From Lepisosteus oculatus (taxonomy: Eukaryota; Chordata; Actinopteri; Semionotiformes; Lepisosteidae), in contig NC_090698.1 in NCBI RefSeq assembly GCF_040954835.1, positions 5,888,501 to 5,952,500 on the forward strand: a stretch of 64,000 nt of DNA. Reading direction: 5' to 3'. The notes under the pieces are model-generated. The model was not told where the DNA came from. It saw nothing but the letters and a program-made list of their open reading frames with translations, and did no database searches. Both the position numbers and the translations under genes were made by a program. This document shows, piece after piece, positions 17,601 to 28,600 of this stretch. Numbering within the stretch: the first letter of the stretch is position 1; the number at the start of each line of letters is the position of its first letter.

Positions 17601-18673
17601 ACAGGGGCACTCGTGATGCATTGGTTGTTAGTGAAATGATTTAATCATTTAATCTCTTTATTGTGCATGTTTTAATCCACTTAGTATTGAATATTTATAT
17701 GGAATTTTACAACTAAAGGGAAAATTTAGTAGCTGAGCATAAGAAGAAGAGGAGCATAACGCACCTGAAGCTCATAAATGATATTAATTTAGAGACATAA
17801 ACATATTATGTAAACTGTCTATGGCTGGTATTGGTAGTTTAAACAAAAAATACACACCAGTATTCCACTTTCTTCCTAGCAAAGTCTTTCATTCGCTTAC
17901 ATACTGTGGTTATTTTGGAAAAGTGTTTACATGCTCCTTCTGACTATATTAAGTTTATATACTTCATAAAAAGTTATAATGTTTTAAACATTTATGAGAA
18001 TACAGCACTGAATACTTTAATTTACAACACATTAAAGACATTTTTCCAAGAAAGCTTAGCCTTTGTCACTAATGAAACCACTAAATAAAGACATGAATAT
18101 AGAAATGCCTACTTTACAAACTGCAATGTCTATTGCTACAATATTGACAGCAATGTACTGTGTGACAATATCACACACTAACACTGCCACACACTGTAAC
18201 TCACTATCACACACTAACACTGTCATACACTGCAATTCAGCATCGCACACACTGTAACTCACTACCACAGTGTATCACAGCATCACACACTCTTTAACAG
18301 CTACACACCATAGCGCAGCATCACACACTTAGCAAGGTTTACTGAACTGGTGCACTAATACACTCGCCACACATTGGCACTGAAGCACTGTAGCGCAGAC
18401 CTTAAAAGTACAATCAACAGAGCCACACGCTGTCCGACAGCACTGCTGACAGACAGGCTTACCCGGTATATAAGTGAACTGCACTTCCTTGGCAACGGGA
18501 CGGATTTTCTGTCGGAGGTCCTGATACTTGAAACAGACGACTTTGCCTTTAAGAGTGGCGGCAAGCAGCTCTTGCTCGCCGGCGCGGCACAGCCCGTAGA
18601 TGTTACTTTGAGAAGAAAACCGACTGAAACTGTCTTCCGCGAAGGGGCAGGTGCCCTCCACCTCCGCCTGCAT
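8601..18673 (-). CDS. KPTN: KPTN, kaptin, KICSTOR complex subunit
   Basis: Kaptin is a beta-propeller-like, actin-associated protein. With ITFG2, KICS2 and SZT2 it forms KICSTOR, which holds GATOR1 on lysosomes and restrains mTORC1. Twelve exons join in phase: 18463-18673, 17180-17262, 16884-16968, 16688-16742, 16368-16446, 15766-15839, 14886-14992, 11216-11317, 10736-10799, 10324-10459, 9122-9307, 8601-8747, giving 442 residues (human 436). Landmarks: [101 protein letters not shown] (FG-GAP-like) and [18 protein letters not shown]. The start at 18673 matches the human start region; an in-frame upstream ATG at 18796 would add 41 residues of unconserved sequence. The gene is intact, and introns 6 and 7 are loaded with repeats. 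Confidence 0.96.
10135..10330. repeat. 32-bp (CTCACACAAGCACAAACTCA) repeat
   Basis: Three close copies, then decayed CTCACACGCGC-type sequence, ending at the donor of KPTN exon 10324-10459 (intron 10). Confidence 0.85.
11685..14865. repeat. 3.2-kb minisatellite, 44-bp unit, in KPTN intron 7
   Basis: About 72 head-to-tail copies of a 44-bp unit with cores GTGTAGCTGCGTTGGTGTCA and GAGTGGAGTTGTGTGAGT. Units differ at a few sites: CTGTGCGCG, CTGTGTGCG or CTGTGTGTG, and GGAGTTG or GTAATTG. A higher-order duplication is visible: a rare GGCGTC variant followed by GGGGTTG recurs exactly 440 bp (ten units) later, at 13692 and 14132, with the same variant order. The array stops about 20 bases from the donor of KPTN exon 14886-14992. 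Confidence 0.97.
15110..15330 (+). mobile_element. Diverged SINE body, related to the copy at 28640-29145
   Basis: Phrases such as AGATGAGATACTAACCTGAGG and GTCCCGACTGGCT, in the same order as the better copy near 28830-28860, mark an old copy in KPTN intron 6. The head and tail are not recognisable. Confidence 0.5.
16061..16310. repeat. 33-bp minisatellite in KPTN intron 5
   Basis: About seven copies of a 33-bp unit (core GTGCACCAGTGCAACAGTGT) ending near the donor of exon 16368-16446. The length is a multiple of three, so it yields stop-free frames on both strands that are not genes. Confidence 0.9.
18165..18330. repeat. CACACACTAACACTG simple repeat
   Basis: Degenerate tandem repeat of TCACACACTAACACTGNCA-type units in KPTN intron 1. 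Confidence 0.75.
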
Positions 18674-18860
18674 TGCCCAGTGCACTGCACACAGCCACCC
18701 CCGGACGCGTACACGGGCGGTCGCCCCACAATGGTGCGAGGACGAGCAGCTGCCGTGCTCAGGAAAGGCCGCAGTCCGGACTATTGAAGGCCTCAAAACA
18801 AAGGGGAGGGGCCTGCACGGAGGCGGGCCAATCGCTGGGAACTTCCGGAGTCTTGACTAA
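18674..18860 (-). promoter_or_regulatory. Presumed KPTN promoter (GC-rich, TATA-less)
   Basis: Upstream of the KPTN start is a GC- and CpG-rich stretch. Around 18800-18850 it contains GGGGAGGGGCC (Sp/KLF-like), GGCGGGCCAATCG (GC box beside a CCAAT motif) and ACTTCCGG (ETS-type). There is no TATA box. This is the usual make-up of a housekeeping promoter; the start site itself cannot be read from sequence. Confidence 0.55.
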
Positions 18861-19610
18861 TCGGACGTGCACAGGCGCGTCTTTAAAGAGCCTATTGACG
18901 CTACAGTACATTTTTAGAAGCAGCGTGGAATAACCATTTGAAAGCCGATTTTAAATCACGCGGTTTCATTTGGGCGCTCAAAGCCCACTTTCAACGGGAG
19001 AAGTCTTACGAAACCCAGTGAAAATCGCAAATATCCGTTTTACCAACATGGTACAGTTACAGTAACTTAATTCAGCTGTCAGCAGCGTTTATTACACCAA
19101 AGGAACATTAGCGCTCTTATTTTACTCACACACAAGGAAGTATTTTACAAAAACACATCTAGATTTTAGGTAGATATTACAAAATCACAATTACCACGCA
19201 ATTCATTTTTAATATTTCCTACTTTTATTGGTAATTTTGTAAATAGAAACAGTGTCCAAGTGCCATGAATGGCCTTCAGGCGGTCTCAGTCAGGTAGTAC
19301 AGGGACCAACACATCCACCACAAGCACCAACACGTGTGTGTCTGTCAGTTTGTGTTTGTGTATCAGAGTGTCAGTAGTCAGTATGTTTATGTGCTTGAGT
19401 ATCTGTGTCAGTCAGCCTGTGGGCCTAGTTCTGTGTGTCTGTTATCAGTCAGCCTGTGGGCTTGAGTATCTGTCAGTGTGACACACTGAGTATCTGTATC
19501 TGTCAGTGTGACACACTGAGTATCTGTATCTGTCAGTGTGTGCTTGTGTCTCTGTGTGTCAGTGTGTGCTTGTGTCTCTGTGTGTCAGTGTGTGCTTGTG
19601 TCTCTGTGTG
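18861..19610. other. KPTN-DMAC2 spacer including the DMAC2 3' untranslated region
   Basis: Largely unique, moderately AT-rich DNA from 18861 to 19310, then repeat-rich DNA up to the DMAC2 stop. No open frame resembles a gene. Confidence 0.6.
19224..19229 (-). terminator. Candidate DMAC2 polyadenylation signal
   Basis: AATAAA on the minus strand, about 380 bases after the DMAC2 stop. Placement is plausible but unproven. Confidence 0.5.
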
Positions 19611-19640
19611 TCAGTGTGTGCTTGTGTCTCTGTGTGTCAG
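19320..19640. repeat. TGTGTGTCAGTGTGTGCTTG repeat (26-bp units) overlapping the DMAC2 stop
   Basis: Between 19530 and 19640 there are about four copies of a 26-bp unit ending in TCTC; to the left lie TATCTGTCAGTGTGACACACTGAG-type repeats. The DMAC2 stop codon (19611-19613) and the last residues of the protein are inside this array. Confidence 0.88.
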
Positions 19641-22408
19641 TGCATCACGGTGTGAGGCGGTGTCTCTCTCTGCGTCTGTCTCTGTGCCCTGTGGATCTGT
19701 GTGTCTGAGCCCCTGGTTGTATTCTATGCCAGCAACGTGACAGTCAGGCAGCACCTCCTCCAGCAGGATCCTCACCAGCCCCGGGTTTGAGCTTGCAGGG
19801 AGAGAGAGTTCCAGCCTGCGCAGGTTCCTGAGTGCAGGAAAGAGGGGAGGAGAGGTTGAGTGAAAGAGTGAGGGAGGAATAAAGCGCTCTCCAGTGACTG
19901 AACACTAACACTGCAATCAGGTGCCCAGTGCGCAGCAGTCTGATCCATTTCAGGTTTTACCAGCTGCAGGGCTCTAGTGCAGATTCCTAGGCAACAATGC
20001 AGGTGGTCAAATCTGACAGGGAAAGGCGTGAACCGAAGGCTAAACTGCAGCAGGAAGAGGAGAGGTGCGTTACCGGAGGTGGTGCAGTGAGGCCAGTGCT
20101 CCCTCGGTGACATTCGGGCAGCCGGAGAGATTCAGCTCCTCCAGGGAATCCCGGAAAACATAGAGGCGAGAGAGGAACCAGCCGTCCACCTTCGGGCAGC
20201 CAGAGAGAGACAGAGTGCGCAGTCCCGACTGGCTCACTGAGAGAGAGACAGGGGCAGGGGTTAGTGTGCACACTGCACAGTGATGTAACTAACACTGCGC
20301 TGGGGCACAGAGAGGGATACTGTACAAACACACCACCTTACCCACTGTACACTGGCACTGAGCGTGAGGTGGAGAGACAGTCTGATCTCACTGTCTCCCT
20401 CACCCCTCTCTCAATTCCACCCAGTCCTCTGTCTGACCTGTCAGTCTCCCTCACCCCTCTCTCAATTCCACCCAGTCCTCTGTCTGACCTGTCAGTCTCC
20501 CTCACCCCTCTCTCAATTCTAAGCTGCTGCAGGAAGTGCTTCAGCACACCCTGAAGCAGACAGAGCTGCAGCAGGCTGTACATCAACATCGACAGTGGGG
20601 CTTTTCTTACAGCACTGTCTGCTCTATGTGCTCTGCTTCCTGGACAAGAATCCCCTCTCCTACCCAGGTAGTCCAGCCCATCGTAGTCAATGAGGGTTCC
20701 GCTGGCGTCCACCCCATCAACCGGGAGCTCGACCATCTTGAGCATGTTCTTGCTGATGCGCCCTCTGGAGTCCTGCCTGAACCACTCCGAGTGCCCTGCA
20801 AATCTGGGGGAGACACAGATCTAGACTTACAAGCGAAACCACTTCAAGAGAAAAAGACACTCAAAGACACTGACTGACGGAATGAAACGCTCTGACAGAA
20901 ACACACGCATTGAAAGAAGGAGACTGTCCACACACTGACACGGACAGCCAGTACCCCCAGTCCAGTACCTGACACTCCCTCCCAGACGGAGGATGTAGAA
21001 GGTGGCAATCATATTGTCTCCGTACAGCCCCAGAGTGGACCCATAGTAACTGAGAGAGAGAAGAGCAATTAATACTCACACACAACTGTGACCATTTGAG
21101 CACAGAATGTGTATAATTGGAATATCATTTCAGTACAGCTGGGCATGTAGTTAAATGTGACCCAGCATGCACAGTGTGATTAGAATGTGTGTCAGGGTGT
21201 GTTGTGTGTGTGTAGTCGAGTACAGTGTGATTGGAATGTGTGTCAGGGTGTGTTGTGTGTGTAGTCGAGTACAGTGTGATTAGAATGTGTGTCAGGGTGT
21301 GTTGTGTGTGTAGTCGAGTACAGTGTGATTGGAATGTGTGTCAGGGTGTGTTGTGTGTGTAGTCGAGTACAGTGTGATTGGAATGTGTGTCAGGGTGTGT
21401 TGTGTGTGTAGTCGAGTACAGTGTGATTAGAATGTGTGTCAGGGTGTTCTGTGTGTGTAGTGGAGTACAGTGTGATTGGAATGTGTGTCAGGGTGTGTTG
21501 TGTGTGTAGTGGAGTACAGTGTGATTGGAATGTGTGTCAGGGTGTGTTGTGTGTGTAGTGGAGTACAGTGTGATTAGAATGTGTGTCAGGGTGTGTTGTG
21601 TGTAGTCGAGTACAGTGTGATTAGAATGTGTGTCAGGGTGTGTTGTGTGTGTAGTCGAGTACAGTGTGATTAGAATGTGTGTCAGGGTGTGTTGTGTGTG
21701 TAGTCGAGTACAGTGTGAGTACATTGTTACCTGAACTTCTGCATCCAGCTCCTGAAGGCAGAGGTCCTTTCCACCAGCCACTCAACGTCATTGAAGTACT
21801 TGGATAGGAAGACGACGGCTCTGGTCTTGAGAGGGGATGGGGGTGGGGGTGGGGTGGAGACAGGCGAGGAGCTGCAGCATCGCTTGGCAACAGCTCCTAC
21901 ACACCCCTTTGACCATGACTGAAAGGCGACAACACAGCAAAGTCAAGCAAATGCACTGTCTGGGCTGACTGAATGGCAGAGAGACGGGTCCCCCAGCCGG
22001 ACAACAGGGAAATGACCGATGAGCACACTGCCAGCTGGAGCAAGGGACTGAGTGAGCCTCAAGTTACCTCTGAAACGGTGTTGGAGTGTACAGTGAACAC
22101 CTGACTGTACACTCCAGGCCAGCCAGTGCTGTCCTAGCTTGGGCAAGATCGTGGGGAAAACACGCTCACACTGGGAAACGACAAACAATTCAAAACACTA
22201 AATTTCCAATTACAAGAAGCACCGAGGCTGTCAGAACACGAACGTCAACACAAGTTGGTTACAGGACAATTGTTAGCTGTTGAAGAAAACGAACAGCGAA
22301 GCTAGACGGAGACCAACATACGCGTTTGTAAATGTTTTACTGCTAAGAGAAACTTACCTTTATTCCTATTAGTCTGAAGGGTGAATTCACCAGCAAGGAA
22401 ACGGCCAT
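19611..22408 (-). CDS. DMAC2: DMAC2, distal membrane-arm assembly component 2 (ATP5SL)
   Basis: Mitochondrial leucine-rich-repeat protein needed to build the distal membrane arm of respiratory complex I. Six exons join in phase: 22358-22408, 21731-21918, 20969-21049, 20664-20803, 20074-20236, 19611-19827, giving 279 residues (human 257). The N-terminus ([17 protein letters not shown], then [12 protein letters not shown]) is basic and free of acidic residues, as expected for a matrix-targeting presequence. Family motifs: [51 protein letters not shown], and LRR-like [18 protein letters not shown] and [20 protein letters not shown]. The C-terminal half matches DMAC2 rather than DMAC2L (ATP5S). 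The last about 20 codons run into a minisatellite (THRDTSTH then stop), so the tail is lineage-specific. The start ATG is the only one in exon 1 and sits in a CpG-rich promoter region. Confidence 0.94.
20385..20520. repeat. 51-bp tandem repeat in DMAC2 intron 4
   Basis: About 2.5 copies of a 51-bp unit with core CCCTCACCCCTCTCTCAATT, between exons 20074-20236 and 20664-20803. Confidence 0.88.
21160..21715. repeat. 47-bp minisatellite in DMAC2 intron 2
   Basis: About 12 copies of a 47-bp unit (cores GAATGTGTGTCAGGGTGTGT and TAGTCGAGTACAGTGTGATT). The array ends about 15 bases from the donor of DMAC2 exon 21731-21918. Confidence 0.95.
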
Positions 22409-22560
22409 CTCTGTTGTCTCAGGTGACCCCTCCTCCTACGGGTCTCCGTACAGGACAAACTGCACCGCCGTTCCTGCGCGGACAGAGACCGCGCGCTGTG
22501 CTTTCACAGGGCAGCAACACGGAGGTACAGCGGTAGTACTGCGATAGGGCGGAGCGACGT
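22409..22560 (-). promoter_or_regulatory. Presumed DMAC2 promoter (CpG-rich)
   Basis: CpG-dense stretch directly upstream of the DMAC2 ATG, with GGGCGG (GC box) and GCGACGTCC (CRE-like) near 22537-22552 and GCGCGCTG near 22490. No TATA box. Confidence 0.5.
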
Positions 22561-23744
22561 CCTGACTGCCTGCCTCATTCTTCAGCTTTCTCAACGCATT
22601 TGACTAATACTGGAGACAAAAAGCCAAAAAAAAAAAAAACATGAAATCTTAAAATTTGTAATAATTGGAATGGTCTGTTTCTGTATGTATATTAGAGAAA
22701 TTACAGAACAGCACTCTAGGAAAGACTGACCATGGACAGCTAGTACTACAGTTAATCCTGTCATTGCTGTACTGCTGTATTTTAATGCAGAGCAATTGAA
22801 AATGTGCTGCTGTAAAAATGATAGTTGTCAGGAGTGAGATGATCTGTACATCTTTCTCCAGGTTAGGGGTCACTGCCTCCTTATTTCAGTGGGGACAGTG
22901 GGTGCCCGCAGTTCTGTGTCCGCGGGGTGCTCACAGTTTCAGGGTCTCCTCACGAGATCCGGAGTGCTAATGGGTGTGTAAAGGGCCTGTCGCTGCCCAG
23001 GCCTGGAAAATCGCCACCCCGTGTCCGAGTGCGCCACGCTGTCACGGTTGACGATGCTACACCAGTGGTTCACCGGTGTTCACGCGTTATACCGTGTGGT
23101 AAAGTAGTGTAACAACCGCGGGCTTTGATAGGGAATGGAGCCAGGCCTAGCACTCAGGGAATGGGGTTGAACAACAGATTTAATAACTCGATCCGGGGAA
23201 AGGTACACACACAGGGACAGGGGTTACAGCGCAGCACCTACACTACCGCACACCACACTCACGAAGGGGAGGGGCCGTCTCCCAGACCCCGCCCCACTAC
23301 ACGCAGCCCCGCCCCCCGTGGCTGTTCTCAGCCCTAGAGCGCCCCGCGCGGAGCTACAGTATGGCGAAATCGTAGCCAGAGGTTTTCAAAAACACACAGA
23401 AAGCACAACTTGACGAAATAAACGCATGGTGTAAGCATGTTTACACAATCTGCAAATTAGAAATCAGAACACTGTGCTCGTTGACTATCTGTCACGCTCC
23501 GTAAATTTTCGCAACGAGCGATCCGTTGATCAGCCTGTAGTGTCATGCGTAGGAATGATAATCCGGAGGCGTATATATGTTTAACAGGCTTTAATAACGT
23601 AAATGTATAAATAACACTGATCGCTAAATGGACTGAACAACATAGAGACACAGACCGCTCTCCCGCCTCTCTCTCCTGACCACTGTGATCTAATAAAATA
23701 GTGCCATCACAACACACAGCCTAGGTTCACAAATTCTGTTCTAT
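22561..23744. other. DMAC2-LGALS4 spacer, left part
   Basis: A 13-base A run at about 22627 is followed by unique DNA. From 22870 to 23340 there is an unusually GC-rich block (including CCCCGCCCCACTACACGCAG) that looks like an old repeat or a CpG cluster, but I recognise no family. The rest shows no gene. Confidence 0.5.
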
Positions 23745-25090
23745 CCTCCTTATCTTGTTTCTCTTCCTCTGACCCTAGAGGACAAAATACATTTGCTTAA
23801 TAGTGCTCTTTTATCTACCCTCGACACCTTTGCTCCTCTAAAAACTCAAACCATCTCTTTCTCACTGTGCCCCCTGGCACACTGGCCATCTGCGATCAAC
23901 GAAGACAGTCTCCCAGTCACTTCAGCGTAGGTGGCATCTTCCTGGCCTGAACGTACATGATCAGGCTTGGAGAGATTACTTGTCTGGATATAAGGATATG
24001 ATAGAGTCTGCTAGATCCAGCTGCTTCTCTCACATCATTGAGAATAACCATAACAACCCCAGACATCTCTTCTCCACCATCAACAGTTTTCTAAAGCCAA
24101 ACAGCCCCACCACATTACCTGCCTCATCGCAACTTTGCAACACATTCTTTAGCTCCAAGATCGACAACATCCGGCATCACATTCTCTCCACAACGCATAT
24201 CATTTCCACACCTCCTCCCTGCTTGTCCAACTTTTAACACTGTAGCCCATGACATCTTACTTTCTCGTCCTGAGACCGTTTGGAGTTTCTGACACTGCTC
24301 TCAAATGGTTCAAGTCTTTCCTCACTGATCCCTGTCACTTTGTCTCTCTTGGTGGACTTAGGTCTGAAATTGGTCTCGTTAAGTCTGGTGTTCCTTAGGG
24401 ATTGATACTGGGCCCCTTTTCAGCATTTACATGTTTCCACATGGTCAGCTTTTAAGATCACATGGCCTCAACTATCGTTTCTATGCAGACCATACTCAAA
24501 TCTACATCTCTTCATATATAATCGTATTGCATCTCCGACGTAAAAACATGGATGACTCAAAATCTCCTTCATCTAAACTGGCAAGACTGAAGTTGTGCTT
24601 ATTGGCCCGTCTACACTCTATGGGTGACAGGGCCTTCTCCTGTTATGCACCAAAGCTCTGAATCTCTCTCCCCAAGGATATCAGAGAGTCACCTTCTCTA
24701 AACTCCTTCAAATCCAGACTCCAAACGTTCTTCTTTAGAAGAGCCTTTACTGAACTGGTTTTGCTTTTTACCCTTCTGCTCCTACTGTATTAAGTAACCC
24801 CATCTACTGTCTCCTTTCACTGTGTATTCTAATCGTGCATATATTGTGTATTTTTTATTGTTATCACACACTGTCACACACTGTCTCTCAGTATCACACA
24901 CTAATATTGTCACACACCGTCTCTCACTATCACACACTGTCTCTCAGTATCACACACTAATATTGTCACACACTGTCTCTCACTATCACACACTAACACT
25001 ATCACACACTGTATCTCAGTGTGTTGTTGTTGTCATTCTATAAAGCGCTTTGAGGAGCTGCCTTTAAAGGTGCTATATAAAATAAAGTTA
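23745..25090 (+). mobile_element. L2-like LINE copy, decayed and internally deleted
   Basis: The plus strand encodes broken pieces in LINE order: a linker segment near 23980-24240 (FSTINSFLKPNSPTTLP), PLFSIYMFPHGQLLRSHGL with FYADHTQIYI (a decayed YADD reverse-transcriptase box) near 24415-24510, and C-terminal [13 protein letters not shown] near 24618-24660. It ends in the tail GCGCTTTGAGGAGCTGCC followed by TATAAAATAAAGTTATTTATT at about 25045-25090. The same family is at 27425-27865 and, much better preserved, at 53862-55190. Confidence 0.88.
24850..25022. repeat. TATCACACACTGTCTCTCA repeat inside the LINE 3' untranslated region
   Basis: About nine copies of a 19-20 bp unit lie between the LINE coding remnant and its GCGCTTTGAG tail. 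The sister copies at 27425-27865 and 53862-55190 lack it, so it expanded after insertion. Confidence 0.85.
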
Positions 25091-25286
25091 TTTATTATTG
25101 ATACACTTTCAACTGTGCGTCTTCACAAGGAAACTGAGGCTCAAAGCCTTGTCAAAAGGTCTTGCATACCTTCAGAGATGTACTGCAGATTTCAAAACAT
25201 GTTCTTTGATTACAATATAATCACTGGCACAACAGACAGAAAATAACTGCACCAAACCAAAAAACATGAGACACAGCTAGATATGC

Positions 25287-25292
25287 TTTATT
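25287..25292 (-). terminator. Candidate LGALS4 polyadenylation signal
   Basis: AATAAA on the minus strand, about 310 bases after the LGALS4 stop codon and before the LINE. It is the only clear hexamer in this stretch. Confidence 0.6.
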
Positions 25293-25603
25293 CAGTTTAA
25301 AAAGGAAGCAGACAAAAGACATTTACAATGTAAAATTAGGCATCTGACCCTGTAATGATGAGAATCTGGTCTGTGAAGAGAGGAGGGGAGAGACTGACAG
25401 GGGGTCAGTCGGATAACTGCTCAGCACCATTTAAGTCAGAGGAGAGAGATGGAGAACAGGGACACAGGGAATCAGAGAACAGAGGAACAGAGATGGAGGA
25501 CAGGGATACAGGGAACTGTGGGAGAAGGATGAGGGATCAGAATCGGGCACTCCAGAAGAGGAAAGGGAGTCTCAGAGCCTCTGAGACTCAGGGGACTGGC
25601 GGC

Positions 25604-28600
25604 TCAGAAATGTATGTAGGAGAGCTGGACGTCACCCTCCACCTCCAGGGTGTCCACCTGGGTGAAGGGCTGCAGGCGGTGGAAGAAGTCACACAGGTAC
25701 TGCCCATTCACAAACACCTTGTACCGCTGGTTCCCACAGCGCACCGAGATCTGAGTCAGAGAGAGAGAGAGGGATTAACACATACTGCTGAACACACATT
25801 GCTAATGTCACACTGCTGATACCAACACTGTTCTACACTCACTTAGCATACTGCACATTTACACTACAGCAAGAGACTACAAAGGAGCAGAGCTTCAACA
25901 GCCTTGAGCCAGCCACTTTTATGTACTTCTTTCAGACACCTACTACTCTGTGTGTGAGGACGCCCCTGCTTTCTGTCCCCAGAGAGCGGACAGTACCTGT
26001 GAGTGTGTGAGAAAGGTAGGAGCTGTGCATGCGCAGTGTGAGACTAGATTAGCGGTGTGTAATAAGTGTATAGGTCAGCACCAGTGCTGCTCCGCAAAGT
26101 AGTTTCTGAGTAGAGATGGAGTAGTGTGCTCACCTCAAAATACTGTCCCTCTTGGAAGGGGTTGAACTCCAGGTCACTCTCCTCCTGGCCCCAGGAGCCG
26201 CCCAGGCAGCTGTTCCTCACCACCAGCCCCTCCGCCACCCGTGGGTTCAGGTGGAAGGCTATGTCCCGCGAGAAGCCCACCATGAAGTTCATGTGGAACC
26301 TGCAGCGACATTTCCAGCAGTAAAGCCCCCCACCACTCCAGAAACAAGCAACGCATGCAGTGTGATATGATCTATTCCTGCTGGAAAGCCACAGGCTGTC
26401 TTATTCCAGGCTCCAACATGGACTGGATCTGATGATGTCCTCTGCTGCACGTGTTTTTCTTAGTCTGGAATTGGCACTCATGCCCAGCCTCGGGAGCAGA
26501 CTGACCTGTTGGCTCCGTAGGGCACCATGCCTCTGATGATGATGGTACGTTTGGGGGTCATTCCTCCGGGGATCATGTTGGAGTACGGGATGGGCTGGAC
26601 ACACGCACAGTGGAGTCAGTACACAACATAAATGCTGCTCCGTCACTGGACAAACTCACACACAGCACGTTCAACACATAACATCGTGCACTGCAGAATC
26701 AACACACACCACATAGACAATACACAAGATCACAGTGCAGTCAATACACACTGCACCGTTATTGCCCATTATCTCACAAACAGAGGTATGCTAGATGCTG
26801 TGATACACACAGATACGCAACAGTACTCACCGGGTTGTAGACTGGAGCTCCACTGATCATCTAGGATTACAAAGGAGAGGAAGAAGGTGGTCCATCAGAC
26901 AGTGCTGCTGACATCAGGCTCAGAATGAATCTGCTCCTTCTTTCCCTTCATGTCCCTCTGTTGCTTTCCTCCCCATCTCTCTCCTTCTCCTTCCCACCAT
27001 CTCTCTCTCCTTCCCTCCCTGTCCCTCCATACTCACCGGTAGGTTAGCCCCAGGGTACCCCATTCCTCCTCCCTGAGGGGGAACACAAGAAACAGTATTA
27101 CAGTATTGCAGTATTACTGTGGACATGGCCTCAGTGATGCACACAGGATGTGCATCTGTATCAGACCCTGCATGATGCCAAGCTGCACCACACACTGCTG
27201 TCTGCGATCTGCTTTCGGCTCACTCTCATGCCTCACAGCCAGCAGCAGGTCTGTGTGAAACAGTCCCAGGCAGTATCTGCAGCCGCATTAACAGGACACA
27301 TGCAGTCTGGTTAGGCAGTACAGTACAGTACATGAGGAACGTGGCTGGTACACAGGCTGCTATTTTCATTTCTGACTAAAGGGCCCAGTGTGGGTTTAGC
27401 AGGTAACTAGCTGGTGGACTGTGTTGCTCTTAATTGCTCTTGGCACCTCAGTACCTGTCTGAACTATCATCGCCCTACTCCCCATCTCGCAACCTTCGCT
27501 CTTCTAATTCTGCCCTCCTTTCTGTCCCCCAAGCCTGTCTACATTCTATGGGTGACAGGGCCTTCTCCTGTTATGCCCCCAAGCTCAGTAACTCTCTCCC
27601 CAAGGATATCAGAAAGTCACCTTCTCTAAACTCCTTCAAGTCTAGACTCAAAACCCTCTTCTTCAGAAGAGCCTTTACTGAACTGGTTCCATTCTTCACC
27701 CCTCTGCTCCTACTATACTTAGTACCACCATCCACAGTCTCCTCTGTGTACTGTAATTGTGTTTTATCTTGTGTATTCTTCTTATTTATTGTTGTTGTCA
27801 TTCTGTAAAGCGCTTTGAGAAGCCACCTTTAAAGATGCTTTATAAAAAGTTTATTATTATTAATTGAGTGATTAATTCAGTGATCAGGTACATTTAGGGG
27901 GCAGTTTGGATAAAGGGGACATTCATTCTGTAAGGAGATTGATACTTACTGGGTATCCCTGCATGCCTCCCTGTGAAAAGCAACACACAGAAGAGTATTA
28001 CACGCTGGCATCACAGGAGTGTTACACAACAGCAGGATACAGGAATACTAAACACTGACGCACAAGATAACACAGAGCCTGAGAGGAATGCTACACACTA
28101 ATGAACAAGGAGTGTGGTACAGTTTGGCAATACTACACAATGATGCTGGCAATGAGAACACAAAGTCTTCACGCACATTGATGCACAAAACACACAGCAG
28201 CACCAGTATTACCTGGGGTAGTAAAACATATTATATAATTATATATGAACTAAAGAAGCGTGTTAACTACAAAACAAAACCATCAGTACTGGACAGGGTA
28301 ACAGGAAAATACTGAAATTCAAGAGTTAACATCTAAAAAAATGATCTTTAAACTAAATTTGAAACAAAAACTGCTGCTTTCTGACTGGCTTAAAGAACAC
28401 ATCCTACCAGAAGCCCACCTACAGACGAAGCCCACTGGTTACTGTGACTGGACAGTGGCTGAGAAATGCTGCTCCCCCCTTGGCTGAGTTCTATGGCAGT
28501 CATTCTGTTGGGCCTTACAGGCAACGGGCATGATAATCCAGCATGAAGCCCTCCATGCTAACTCATGGCTGGACTAGAAGGGCTGGGTGTTTCTTGGCTT

